Shown here one piece after another: positions 44,632 through 54,405 of a DNA stretch of 64,000 nucleotides (position 1 is its first letter; each line of letters begins with the position of its first letter). The notes beneath the pieces are model-generated. The model was not told where the DNA came from and ran no database searches. It saw only the letters and a program-made list of their open reading frames with translations. Source of the stretch: Aureococcus anophagefferens (taxonomy: Eukaryota > Sar > Pelagophyceae > Pelagomonadales > Pelagomonadaceae). A program made the position numbers and the translations under genes. Location: the NCBI RefSeq assembly GCF_000186865.1, contig NW_008705565.1, positions 1,103,083-1,167,082 on the forward strand, given 5' to 3'.

Positions 44632-47600
44632 CTAGACGGACGAGAGGCGCCGGGGCGGCCCCGGCGGCGCCGGCCGGAGGACGAGGGGCCGGCCGTCGGC
44701 GAAGAGGTCCGCGTTGGCCGCGAGCTGGCCCGCGGTGTCGCGCGCGGCCGGGTCCCGGCGCAGGGCCGTCTGGAGCAGGTCCAGGAGCGCCGGTTTGCAC
44801 GCGAGGTGGGTGAGCGGCTCCAGCGCGGCCTCATGCGGGAGCGGCGCGGCCTCGTTCGAGAGCGTGACGAAGAAGAGGGGCCAGTCCGACGCGACGGCGT
44901 CCTCGAAGAGCTTCCGGCCCGCGACGAGCTCGTAGAGCAGGCAGCCCAGCGCCCAGACGTCCGCCGGGGGCCCGACGGGCGCGGCCTGGCCCGTTCCGGA
45001 CTGCTGGACGCCGAGCAGGACCTCGGGCGCCGCCACGGCCTCCGTGCCGTGCGCGCGCGTGATCCGCGCGTCGCCTGCCGCGCCCAGCAGCCGCGCCTCG
45101 CCGAAGTCGCAGACGCAGAGCGCGTCGTCGGGCCCGTCGAGGGGGTCGCCCCGCAGCAGCACGTTCTCGAGCTTGAGGTCGAGGTGGACGACGCGGCGCT
45201 CCGCGCACGCGGCGACGCGGCGCGCGACCTTGGCGAAGACGCGCGCGTACGCCACACAGTCGCCGTCCGTCGGCGGACCGGACCGCTTCCGGGCCTCGCG
45301 CCAGTCGAAGAGCGTCCCGTGCGCGCACCGCTCGAGCACGAGCACGTAGCAGTCGTCGACGACGCCGAAATCCAGCAGCCGCGGCGCCGCGGCGGTTTCG
45401 CCGAGCCGCGCGAGCGCCGACACCTCCGCGAAGACGCCGTGGGCCACGGACCGGTCCCGGTGGGACCGCTCGCGCCGCAGGAGCTTCGCGCAGGTCGCGC
45501 CGTCGAGGGCCACGACGACGCCGAAGCGGCCGCGGCCGAGGACCGCGTCCGCGGTCTCGCGGCCGAGCGCGACCCGCAGCGCGGCGCCGGCGTCGCCCCG
45601 CGCCTCCCGGAGCAGCCGCAGGAGCCGCAGGCACCCCGCGGGCCGCCCGGAGCCCGGCGCCGCGGCCCCCCAGGCCTCCAAGCGCCGCGCGACGCCCGCG
45701 AGGCACCGGTCCACGGCCGCGGCGCGGTCGTCGCCGTTGCAGTGGCGGTGGAGCGCGTCCAGGAGGTGGAAGCCGAGCGCGGACCCCTCCGTGCCGACCT
45801 CGAGGAGCTGGGCGTTGCCCTCCGCCGACGCGCCGTCGGGCGAGCCCCGCGCGGACACGAGCGCGGACCGCGCGGACAGAGACCGCGCCGTGAGCGACTG
45901 CGAGCGCCCCGTCAGCGCGCCGTGCGACCGCCGGTGCTCCGGCCGCAGCCCCGTGGGCGTCATCGGCGACTCGTTGAGGCTCCGGAGGGCCGACGCCGAC
46001 AGGCGGCGGTCCGGGTGGCTCCGGATGCCCGTGCCCGTGTCGCTCAACGGGTGCGCGGTGCAGAACGCGGGCTCGAGCTCCCCCCCTTCCGACGACCGGC
46101 CGACGGCCAGCACCAGGAGCAGCGTCACGACGAGCTCGTGGAGCTCGTCGTCGTCGAGCGCCGGCGGCGCCCGCCGTCGCCGCGACGCGGCGCGCGGCGT
46201 CGCGTCGCCCGGGAGCAGCGGCGGCACGTCGAACTCGAGGAGCGGGTCCCCGGGCGTCCGCGGCGACGGCGACGGCGCGCCGCCGGTGATGCAGCTCAGG
46301 GACGGCGTCGGCTCGTCGCCGCCGCCGATGGACAGGGACCGCGTCATGCGCCGCGCGGACGCGACGTCGAGGCTGAGGCCCGCGCCGCTCCGGTCCGTCG
46401 CGGGCCGCGACGACTCCGCGCCGACGGGCACGTCCAGGCACCACAGGTCGTCGACGCCGTCCGGTGGCGCCGGCCCCGCGGGCGAGAGCCGCAGGGCCGG
46501 CACGCGCTGGGCCCCCGGCGGCGCCCGCGGCGAGCAGAGGCCGCCGTCGAGGACGCGCGCGAACGCCGGCGTCGTCGGCCGCGGCCGCGGCGGCGCGCCG
46601 GACGGCGGCCGCCGCCGGTCGCCGCGGGGCGCGCGGACGCGCTCGGCGGGCACGCCTAGTTCACCGCCGCCCGACTTCCATAAAATGTCGTAGGCGTCGC
46701 CGTCGCGCCTGTCCACCGTCGCCTTGAACCAGCGCTCCCTGCCGTTCCTCGCCTCCGCGCGCACCAAAACGCCGTCGCCGGCCTCGAAGGACGCGGCGAG
46801 CGGCTCGAGTGCGACGGGCGTCGACGGCTCGCGGCTCGACGCCGCCAGCGACCGCGAGCAGTCCGGCGGCCCCAGGAGCTCCAAAAGCCAGGGCACCGCG
46901 TCGCAGAATCGGAACGCGTCGACGCAGTCGCCCGGCTGCGCGCGCGCCGCGAGCAGCAACAGGCTCCGCAGCTGGGCGATCGACGCCTCCCGCGCGCCGC
47001 CCAACAAATGGCCCGCCCCGTCGGCGTCCCGCAGCGCCTCGACGTGCAGCGGCACGAAGGCCGGCGCGCAGTCGGCGACGTCGCCGTCGGCCGCGGCGAG
47101 GAGCGCGAGCGTCGACGGGCGCAGCGCGGCGGCGACGACGGCGTCGCTCCCGCGCCGGGGGTCGTCGAGGCGGCTCGCGACGACGGCCAACGGGCCGCCT
47201 AAACCCCAGCCGCCGCGCAGCGCGAGCGACGCCACGGCCGAGAGCGCGGCGGCGTGGCCGTCGGTCTTCCGCGCCGCGTCGAGGAGCACGTGGACCGCGT
47301 CGAGGCCGTGGAGCACGACGTGGTCCGGCTGGGCCTCGTCGAGGCAGTACTCGACGTGGCGCCGCAGGGCCGTGAGGCACGACGCCTCCTCGCCGAAGAA
47401 GTCGTCGCGCTCCGCGTCGCCGCCGAGGAGCTTCGACACGAAGTCCGCCGCGGCGGCCCCGCCCGCGGCCGCGGCGTGGAGCGCGTCGGGCCGCACGAGC
47501 ACCAAAGCCTCCCGCGTCGCCGGCGCGCAGTGCGGGGACCGCGCCGCGCTCCGGGCCGCGGCCCGGAGCGCGGCGACGCCGACGTCGCCCGCGTCGCGGC

Positions 47601-49209
47601 GGCCCCGCGCGAAGCGGAGCGCGAGCGCGCGCTCCCCGGCGCAGCGCTTCGCGAACTCGACGTCGCCGGGCCGCGCGCGCTCGCCGTCGTCGAGGAGGCG
47701 GCAGCGGCGCCGGGCCTCGCTCGCCGCGGACGTCCCGAGCGCGCGCGCGGCGTCGGCCGCGAGCGCGGCCGCCGCGGCCGGCGCCGCGCCCCCGAGGACC
47801 AGCGCGCCAAAGGCCTCGTAGGCGAATGCCAGCGCGGCGTCGGCCGTGGCTTTCGACAGCGACGCCGCGAGGAGGCGGCAGGCCGCGGCGACCGCGTCCG
47901 CCGCGGCGCCGGACGCGGGCGCGAGCGCGCTCCCCGTGGGCAGCGCGCCGTCGCCCCGGTCCAGGAGCGCCGCGGCCTCGGCGATGGCCCAGGCATCGAG
48001 CTTCGACAGCGTGTCGTCGTCGAGGGCCGGGGGCGCGTCGTCGAGCGCCTTGCCCGCGAAGGCCGCGAGCTTGGCCGCGTCGCACGGCGCGGCCGCGAAG
48101 GCCTCGACGGGCGGCAGGCGCTCCGCGCGGCCGCGGTGCGTCGACCCGTCGGCCGTGCTCAGCCGCGCGGACCGCGCGGACCGGTGCGTCGCCCGCCGCG
48201 CGCTGTCGCCGACGCGGCGCGCGCTGTGGTCCCGCGCGGAGCCGACGCCCGCGCGCGCGGAGCTCTGGAAGGTTCGTAGACCTTCGCCCTGGGGGCTCAA
48301 CCGCCCGAGCCGCAGGTTCGGCAGCGCCAGGCTCCGCGCCGGCGCGTCCTCGGCGGCGCCGGAGCTCGACCGCCGCTGCGCGCCCAGCTCGGCGACGTCG
48401 TCGTACTCGGCGACGTCGGCCTCGTCGAGGGACGCGCGCGACGGCGGCTCCCGGGGCTGCCGGACGGCGCAGCGCGCGGCCCAGGCGCGGATCAACGGTA
48501 CGTCGTCGCAGGCGGCGCGGTCCGCGACGGCGGCCGCGGCCCACGCGACCTCCGGGCCGCCCGTCGCCAGCGCCGTCGCGAGCGCGGCCGCGGCCGCGGC
48601 CGGCGGCGCCTTGCGGAGCGCGCGCGCGGCCGACGCGGTCTCGCCGCCGGCCATCAACGCGCGGAGCGACGCGACGGCGGCGTCGTCGACGGCGGGGGGC
48701 GGCGCGACGGCCGGCGCGACGGCCGCGCCCGGGCCCGCGCGGATGAGTCCGAGCCGCTCGCCGAGCCGCCGGAACGCGGACGCGCGCCGCTCGTTCTTGG
48801 CGGCGAGCCGCAGCGTCTGCGTCTCCTCCCGCCGGTGCTCCAGCGCCTCGACGGCGGCGGCGAGCGCCCCGGCGTCCCGCGCCGACGCCTCGCACGCGAC
48901 GCCGGCGCCGTCGCCGACGACCGCGACGGCGACGGACCGCAGCGCGTCGAAGCCCACGGACCCGTCGGGCTGCCGGAAGAGGACGAGCACGTGCGCGCGG
49001 CGGCCGCGCCGCCGCTTGAGCAGGCGCCGCGTCTGCGCGGGCTGCGGCACGGCGCAGACGGCGCAGGCGAGCTCCGGGGCTGCCCGGAAGCAGCCCAAGG
49101 CCTCGTCCTCGTCGTGGCACACGTAGACGGGCACGGGCGACGGGGAGGCGTAGGCATCGCCGCGGGTGCCGGTCGCCGGGCGGAGATCCGCCCGGACCCA
49201 CTGCCCCAT
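44632..49209 (-). CDS. Giant protein kinase with helical N-terminal region
   Basis: The protein has 1525 residues in one exon. The kinase domain is C-terminal (~1220-1490): GRGRFGVVVA glycine loop, ATCAKLLRR lysine, RVVHLDLKLENVLLRG catalytic loop with HLD for HRD, VCDFGEARL magnesium loop, EAVAAPEVLL and PADVWALGCLLYELVAG. The N-terminal ~800 residues are Ala/Arg/Asp-rich helices with armadillo- or HEAT-like texture. A short Tudor/Agenet-like segment follows at ~810-865 (GDGVLVRAEARNGRERWFKA, YDILWKSGGGELGVPAERV). A Ser/Arg-rich linker with many SARS-type repeats may be regulatory. Substrate unknown. Confidence 0.88.
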   Translation of the reverse strand: MGQWVRADLRPATGTRGDAYASPSPVPVYVCHDEDEALGCFRAAPELACAVCAVPQPAQTRRLLKRRRGRRAHVLVLFRQPDGSVGFDALRSVAVAVVGDGAGVACEASARDAGALAAAVEALEHRREETQTLRLAAKNERRASAFRRLGERLGLIRAGPGAAVAPAVAPPPAVDDAAVASLRALMAGGETASAARALRKAPPAAAAAALATALATGGPEVAWAAAAVADRAACDDVPLIRAWAARCAVRQPREPPSRASLDEADVAEYDDVAELGAQRRSSSGAAEDAPARSLALPNLRLGRLSPQGEGLRTFQSSARAGVGSARDHSARRVGDSARRATHRSARSARLSTADGSTHRGRAERLPPVEAFAAAPCDAAKLAAFAGKALDDAPPALDDDTLSKLDAWAIAEAAALLDRGDGALPTGSALAPASGAAADAVAAACRLLAASLSKATADAALAFAYEAFGALVLGGAAPAAAAALAADAARALGTSAASEARRRCRLLDDGERARPGDVEFAKRCAGERALALRFARGRRDAGDVGVAALRAAARSAARSPHCAPATREALVLVRPDALHAAAAGGAAAADFVSKLLGGDAERDDFFGEEASCLTALRRHVEYCLDEAQPDHVVLHGLDAVHVLLDAARKTDGHAAALSAVASLALRGGWGLGGPLAVVASRLDDPRRGSDAVVAAALRPSTLALLAAADGDVADCAPAFVPLHVEALRDADGAGHLLGGAREASIAQLRSLLLLAARAQPGDCVDAFRFCDAVPWLLELLGPPDCSRSLAASSREPSTPVALEPLAASFEAGDGVLVRAEARNGRERWFKATVDRRDGDAYDILWKSGGGELGVPAERVRAPRGDRRRPPSGAPPRPRPTTPAFARVLDGGLCSPRAPPGAQRVPALRLSPAGPAPPDGVDDLWCLDVPVGAESSRPATDRSGAGLSLDVASARRMTRSLSIGGGDEPTPSLSCITGGAPSPSPRTPGDPLLEFDVPPLLPGDATPRAASRRRRAPPALDDDELHELVVTLLLVLAVGRSSEGGELEPAFCTAHPLSDTGTGIRSHPDRRLSASALRSLNESPMTPTGLRPEHRRSHGALTGRSQSLTARSLSARSALVSARGSPDGASAEGNAQLLEVGTEGSALGFHLLDALHRHCNGDDRAAAVDRCLAGVARRLEAWGAAAPGSGRPAGCLRLLRLLREARGDAGAALRVALGRETADAVLGRGRFGVVVALDGATCAKLLRRERSHRDRSVAHGVFAEVSALARLGETAAAPRLLDFGVVDDCYVLVLERCAHGTLFDWREARKRSGPPTDGDCVAYARVFAKVARRVAACAERRVVHLDLKLENVLLRGDPLDGPDDALCVCDFGEARLLGAAGDARITRAHGTEAVAAPEVLLGVQQSGTGQAAPVGPPADVWALGCLLYELVAGRKLFEDAVASDWPLFFVTLSNEAAPLPHEAALEPLTHLACKPALLDLLQTALRRDPAARDTAGQLAANADLFADGRPLVLRPAPPGPPRRLSSV

Positions 49210-49869
49210 CTTGCAGGCAGCGGCTGACCGCCGGCGTGCGTTGTTAACTTGATTTCACTTCGCGTGCACCATTGCGGCACTATGAATCTATGAGCCGTAG
49301 TTATTGGCGAAGCGCTCACTGGCCTACTGCGTGGCTAGCTCCTCGACCGGCGACTCGACGTCGAAGCGGGTCGAACTCGCCTAGCGCAACCGCCGTCACG
49401 CGGACTAAATAGGCGCGCACCCGGCGTCGCCTACGCGCTTTCGGGGCACGCGCGCGTCGCGCCCGGGGTTCGGCCGTCGCCGGTATTGCTCGGGTCGCTT
49501 CGTCACCCGGTGGTTTGCTGGCGGCGTTGGGCCCAGCGGGGGGCCGTCGGTCGCGGCACCGCAGCGCCGCCGCGCGCCCCGACGGCGCCCGGGCGCGAGC
49601 GCTGGCGCCGGGCACGCGCGCGGCGGGGCGCTCGGCGGCGCTCGGCGGCCGCGACGCGCCCGCTTCCGGCGGAACTCCGCCGTTCGAACCGGACCGGGCG
49701 CCGCTGGGAGCCGCCGACCCGCCGGCCCGCGCCGCCGGCGCGCCGCGCGGGGCCGTCGCTTCGCCGCGGGCCATCGCCTCGACGCGCCCCCCCCCGACCC
49801 GAGCGCGGCCTCTCACCGCGTCCCCGCTTTTCAGGTACCGCAGCGTCCACCGCGTCGGAGGAAGAGACC
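49210..49869. other. Intergenic between divergent kinase and DnaJ genes
   Basis: About 660 bp with no convincing gene; the open frames are GC artefacts. It should contain both promoters. The first ~110 bp next to the kinase are AT-richer (GTTAACTTGATTTCACTTCG). Confidence 0.45.
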
Positions 49870-51326
49870 ATGTTCTTCGGTGGTCCGGGAGGCATCCCGT
49901 TCGGCATGGACGACAGCGGCATGCCCGGGGGCATGGGGGGCATGGGCCGCCAGCGCGAGCCCGCGGACACGACGGCGCTCTACGAGGTGCTCGGCGGGGC
50001 GGGACAAGGGTGATTCAACGTCGCTTCAACGTGAGTGTTCCGCGCGCGCGCGTTTCGGAAACAGCACCCACGCGTCGAGAGCGCTCCGAGAGATGATCGC
50101 TCGTCCAAAAATCAGCCGAAACGAGCGGAAAACGGCCGAGAGAGGAGCCTCTGACGTTGGGAATGTCGCACCCTTTTCCCGCCCAGGTGCTCGGCATCCA
50201 GAAGTCGGCGTCGGCGACGGAGATCAAGAAGGCGTTCCGCAAGCTGGCCCTGAAGAAGCACCCCGACAAGGGCGGCGACCCCGAGGAGTTCAAGAAGATC
50301 CAGGCGGCCTACGAGGTCCTCGGCGACGAGGAGAAGCGCGAGAAGTACGACAAGTACGGCCTCGAGGGCCTCGAGGCCGGCGACATGCCCGAGGGCGGCA
50401 TGGACGTCTTCGACCTCTTCTTCGGCGGCGGCCGGCGGCGCCGCGGCGGCGGCGGCGGCAAGCGCAAGGCCGAGGACACGGTCTACCCGCTCAAGGTGTC
50501 CCTCGAAGACCTCTACAACGGCAAGACGGCCAAGCTCGCGATCACGCGCAGCGTGATGAAGGGCGAGCCCAAGAAGTGCACGACCTGCAAGGGCCAGGGC
50601 GTCGTCGTCCAGATGCGCCAGATCGGCCCGGGCATGGTCCAGCAGCTCCAGACGCGCTGCCCCGACTGCCCGCCGGGCAGCGGCGGCTACCGCGTGAACA
50701 TGAAGAAGGAGCGCCAGGTCCTCGAGGTCAACGTCGACAAGGGCGCGTCCCACAACACGAAGCTCCGCTTCTCCGGCATGGGCAACGAGTCGCCCAACGC
50801 CGAGCCCGGCGACGTCGTCTTCGTGCTCCAGCAGAAGGAGCACGCGTCGTTCAAGCGCAAGGGCGCGGACCTCCTCATCCAGAAGGACATCTCCCTGTCG
50901 GAAGCCCTCTGCGGCTTCAAGTTCGTCGTCCGCCAGCTCGACGGCCGCCAGCTCCTCATCCAGTCCAAGCCGGGCCAGATCGTCCGCCCCGAGGTCCAGC
51001 AGGGCGTGCCCTACGTCATGTGCGTCGACGGCGAGGGCATGCCCAAGCACGGCAACCCCTTCGACAAGGGGCGCCTCTTCGTGCTCTTCACCATCATCTT
51101 CCCGCCGAACTACTCCCTCGGCGAGGACCAGGTCGCGCTGCTCAAGCAGGCGCTGCCCAAGGCGCTCAACGACGAGCCCTACGACGAGAACGAGATCGAG
51201 GACGCCATTCTCGAGGAGATCAACCTCGACGAGCTCGGCAAGGGCCAGGGGGCCACGGGCGAGGAGGAGGAGGACGACGACGAGGCCGGCGGCAACGGCC
51301 AGCGCGTCCAGTGCGCCCAGTCCTAG
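49870..51326 (+). CDS. Type I DnaJ co-chaperone with half the zinc domain and a CaaX end
   Basis: The exons are 49870-49986 and 50187-51326 (418 residues). The start is [22 protein letters not shown]. The J domain spans about 35-100 and is split by an introner right after TALYE (ALYE joined to [17 protein letters not shown]). HPD lies in [10 protein letters not shown] Gly-rich linker and client domain follow. Only two zinc motifs are present: CTTCKGQG and [10 protein letters not shown]. These correspond to motifs 2 and 3 (zinc site II) of Ydj1, while motifs 1 and 4 are absent. The acidic C-terminus ends CAQS, a farnesylation box as in cytosolic DNAJA proteins. Partner is cytosolic Hsp70. Confidence 0.93.
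49987..50186 (+). mobile_element. Introner element copy 5, divergent subfamily (GT-AG, 200 bp)
   Basis: Target GTGCTCGG is perfect at 49987-49994 and 50187-50194. Inverted ends of ~18 bp are CGGGGCGGGACAAGGGTG and CACCCTTTTCCCGCCCAG. The core TCGTCCAAAAATCAGCCGA (50101-50119) is identical to other copies although the rest has diverged. Sense orientation. Confidence 0.94.
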
Positions 51327-51464
51327 GGCGCGCGGCCCGCGCGCGCGGCCGCCCCGCGCCCGAACCCCCGACCCCCGCCCGCGGGGGCCCGCGAGGGCCC
51401 GCGCGGGTCCCCCCCGCCTTTAACACACACTCTCCGCCCGAACGCGGCTTACGCAGGGGGGGGC

Positions 51465-52828
51465 TCAGGCCTCGAGCGCGAGGGGCGGCACGGACACGTC
51501 GTCGCTGAGCGGCGGGAGGCTCGACGCGGACGCGGACGGCGAGACGACGGGCGCGCGGCCGCCGTGGGGCGACGTCTTCCGCGCGCTGTCCGCGAGGAAG
51601 ACGTGCGTCCCGCCGCCGGCGGAGACGATGGTGATCGCGTCGTCGCAGCGGCGCGGGCCCGTCTCGACGCCGACGACGACGCCGCCCGTCCAGACGACCC
51701 TGGCCGCGTCGGGCGCGAAGACGTAGTCGCCGACGTTGAACTTCGTCTTGCCCGACCGCGGCCGGCCCACGGGCCGCTTGCCCGCCGGCCGCGGCGCCGC
51801 GGCCGCCGCGGCCTCGCCCGCGGGCGACACGGGCCTCGCGCGCTTCTTCCGCGGCGCGGCCGCGTCGTCGTCGTCGCGCAGCTTGCGGGGCTTGCGCGTC
51901 ACGCGGCCCGCGCGGCTCGTGCGCGGCGCGGCGCCACCGTCGTCGTCGTCGCCGGGCTCGGACGTCGCCGGCGTGACCTCGCCCTGCTTGGACCCCGAGC
52001 TCAGCGACGACCCGTCGCGGTCGTCGTCGACGTCCGCGGCGCGCGGCGACTTGGCGCGCGTCGCGCGCTTCGCCGGGGCGAGGGGGCCGGCCGTCGCCGG
52101 CAGCACGGGCGGCGGCGCGGCGCCCGCGGGCACCGTCGCGCCGAAGAGGGGCGAGAAAAAATCGTTCTGCCGCGGCTTCGCCTTGGGCTCGCGCGGGCCC
52201 CGGTAGCCGCCGCGCTTCTTCTTCCCGCGGTAGCCGCCGCGCTGGGGCGCGGGCTCGGCGTAGCGGTCCTCGTCGTCGGGCGCGGCGCGCGCGCCGCCGC
52301 GCGAGATGCGGACGAGCCGCTTGCCGTCGCGGATCGCCTTCTTGAGGTTCTTCCGGCTCGGGTCGCCGCCCAGCTCCTCGAGGATCGCCTCGGGCGTGAT
52401 GTAGTCCCAGTCCTGGATCGAGTTCGAGTGCTTGTCGAAGACCGTGAACTCGTAGTCGTCGAGGAAGATGCCGATCGCCTATCGTTGAACGTTCCGCGCG
52501 CGCGCGCCCGGCGGGGGTCGCGGAACGCGGGGCGGCGTGCCTGGTCCTCGCCGAGCTCGGCGACGCCCTCCATCGGCACGGGCAGGTTCCAGCGCCGCAC
52601 GGCGGCCCATGAGTTGAACATGACGCACGGCCACCAGGGCCGGTCGTAGACCTTGGCCCACCTGCGCGCGTCCCCGGATCCGCGCGCCTGCTCGGCGCCC
52701 CCCGCGCGCCCCCGCCCCCCGACGCGTCCCCGCCGTCCGCCCCGCGCCGGGGGCGCAAGACGCCGTTGGGCGTACACGACGTTCCCGCTGCGGAAGAGCG
52801 CGGGGTCAGGGTCGTCGTAGTCCGCCAT
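51465..52828 (-). CDS. PWWP-domain chromatin protein, three exons
   Basis: The exons are 52828-52776, 52661-52541 and 52478-51465 (395 residues). Intron 1 (114 bp, GT-AG) separates FRSGNVV from WAKVYDRPWWPCVMFNSWAA, rebuilding the PWWP core; intron 2 (62 bp) is GC-AG. The domain continues AIGIFLDDYEFTVFDKHSNS. PWWP domains bind methylated histone tails and DNA. Downstream are basic Gly/Arg/Lys stretches (RGGYRGKKKRGGYRG), an AT-hook-like KRPVGRPRSGK, and a C-terminal Tudor-like segment (KFNVGDYVFAPDAARVVWTG). Likely a nuclear reader protein; no catalytic domain is seen. Confidence 0.87.
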
Positions 52829-53059
52829 GGCCGAAACCGGTTGCGCAGAAAGCGGCGCCGCAAATTTGATGCGCGAGGCCCCCGGGGGCGGGGGCCGCGT
52901 CCTCCGGGGCGCCGGGGTGCCCGCAAAGGGGTGCCCGGGCTTCCCGCCTTAAGTACGCTCCCAGGCGAGGCGCCGAGTGCGAAGCGTGAGGCGCCGCGTC
53001 CTCCGGCGAGGGCCAGGCCTGTCGTGCCGACCTCAACGAGCCCCTTGACGCCTGTGGCA

Positions 53060-53803
53060 ATGGCCCAAGCTTTGCCGCGCTGCCTGCTCCTGAGCCTCGT
53101 CGTCCGCTCCTCGAGCTTCCTTAACCCCGCGCCGCGGCACGCCACACTACGCCTGCGCGCCGCCGTCGACAAGCGGAGATCCGACGAGGAGTGGCGCGCG
53201 ACGCTGTCGGAGGACGCCTACTACGTGCTCCGAGAGGAGGGCACGGAGCCGCCGCGGTCGTCGCCGCTCAACGACGTGACGGATCCCGGCACCTTCCTCT
53301 GCAAGGCGTGCGGCGAGCCGCTCTTCACGACCGCGACGAAATTCGACAGCGGCACGGGCTGGCCGTCCTTCTTCGACCCCGTCGACGGCGACGCCGTGGA
53401 GCTGCGCGCGGACTTCAAGCTCGTGCTCCCGCGGACGGAGGTGCGCTGCGCGGCCTGCGACGGCCACCTGGGCCACGTCTTCGACGACGGGCCCCGGCCG
53501 ACGGGCTGCCGCTACTGCCTCAACGGCGTGGCTCTGAACTTCGTCGCCGACGCCGACGACGCGGACCTGGCGGCCGCCGTCGTCGCGCGCGAGGCGGCCG
53601 CCGCGCCCGTGGCGAAGCCGCTGTCCACGACGCTGCCGTCGCTCGCGTTCAACGTCGCCCTGGCCGGCGCGTTCTTCGCGTCCTTCGCCGCCCGCAGCGA
53701 CGAGCTGCCCGCCGACGCGCCGGTCCTGCAGCAGGCCTTCGCCTTCTTCCCGCTCGCCGCGGGCGTCTTCTACGCGTACCAGGCGGCTAAGACGCTCCGG
53801 TAG
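53060..53803 (+). CDS. MSRB: Peptide-methionine (R)-S-oxide reductase MsrB with extra membrane segment
   Basis: The enzyme repairs oxidised methionine using thioredoxin. After a Ser/Leu/Arg-rich presequence (LLLSLVVRSSSFLNPAPRHA), the MsrB domain shows FLCKACGEPLF, FDSGTGWPSF, EVRCAACDGHLGHVF and the catalytic GCRYCLNGVALNF, with both CxxC zinc pairs intact. The C-terminal ~75 residues are unusual, with hydrophobic stretches LPSLAFNVALAGAFFASFAA and AFAFFPLAAGVFYAYQAA that could anchor the enzyme in an organelle membrane. 247 residues; plastid location is likely but unproven. Confidence 0.94.
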   Translation: MAQALPRCLLLSLVVRSSSFLNPAPRHATLRLRAAVDKRRSDEEWRATLSEDAYYVLREEGTEPPRSSPLNDVTDPGTFLCKACGEPLFTTATKFDSGTGWPSFFDPVDGDAVELRADFKLVLPRTEVRCAACDGHLGHVFDDGPRPTGCRYCLNGVALNFVADADDADLAAAVVAREAAAAPVAKPLSTTLPSLAFNVALAGAFFASFAARSDELPADAPVLQQAFAFFPLAAGVFYAYQAAKTLR

Positions 53804-53844
53804 TTGTTACGCGGGCGTCCAGTGTTGTTACGCGGGCGTCCAGT
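53803..53844. repeat. 21-bp tandem repeat across two convergent gene ends
   Basis: GTTGTTACGCGGGCGTCCAG(T) occurs twice without change. It carries the stop codon of the minus-strand gene in each unit and begins in the MsrB stop codon. Confidence 0.92.
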
Positions 53845-54250
53845 CCGCCGGGATCGCGAGCTTCGGCGGCGGCAGGCCCTGGCGCGCGAAGGCGCCGCGG
53901 AAGCGCCTCCTCAGGCACGCGCGCGCGTCGCGGACCGCGCGCGGCGCGTCGGCCGCGGCCTCGACGGCGCTGAGCGCGGCGTAGCAGCGGCCGCTCGCGG
54001 CGCCGACGCCGGCGCGCGCGGCTTCCGCGCAGCGCTTCGGCACGCCGTCGCCGCAGGCGCCGTCGGCGCAGCGCGCGGCGACGTCCTTGCAGAGCGGTCG
54101 CTCGCGGAGCCAGGCGGCGAGGAAGTCGGGCACGACGAGGCCGCGCAGCGACCGCGGCGCGGGCGTCGTGAAGTAGTTCGCCAGGAGGAGGAGGTAGACG
54201 GCCAAGAGCGCGAAGAGCTTCGCGCCTTCCTTGAGCGGCAGCGCGGCCAT
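53828..54250 (-). CDS. Small single-pass membrane protein
   Basis: The protein has 140 residues. An N-terminal membrane anchor (KLFALLAVYLLLLANYF) is followed by a Cys-containing segment (RPLCKDVAARCADGACGDGV, PKRCAEAARAGVGAASGRCY) and an Arg-rich end. No known domain. The ORF is complete with a good hydrophobic anchor, so it is probably real. Head-to-head with the next gene; tail-to-tail with MsrB. Confidence 0.65.
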   Translation of the reverse strand: MAALPLKEGAKLFALLAVYLLLLANYFTTPAPRSLRGLVVPDFLAAWLRERPLCKDVAARCADGACGDGVPKRCAEAARAGVGAASGRCYAALSAVEAAADAPRAVRDARACLRRRFRGAFARQGLPPPKLAIPADWTPA

Positions 54251-54405
54251 CGATCGATGAGCGCTGCGTCGACGCTACGTGCGCACCGACGCGCGCAGGC
54301 GCTTGCCAAGGCCTTGTGGTGAAAAATGTGAAAATCGAGTTTGGTGCAAATTTGCCTCGCCGGCCGACGCCTATCGACAGTTGTCGCACCGCGCCGCGCC
54401 CGAGC

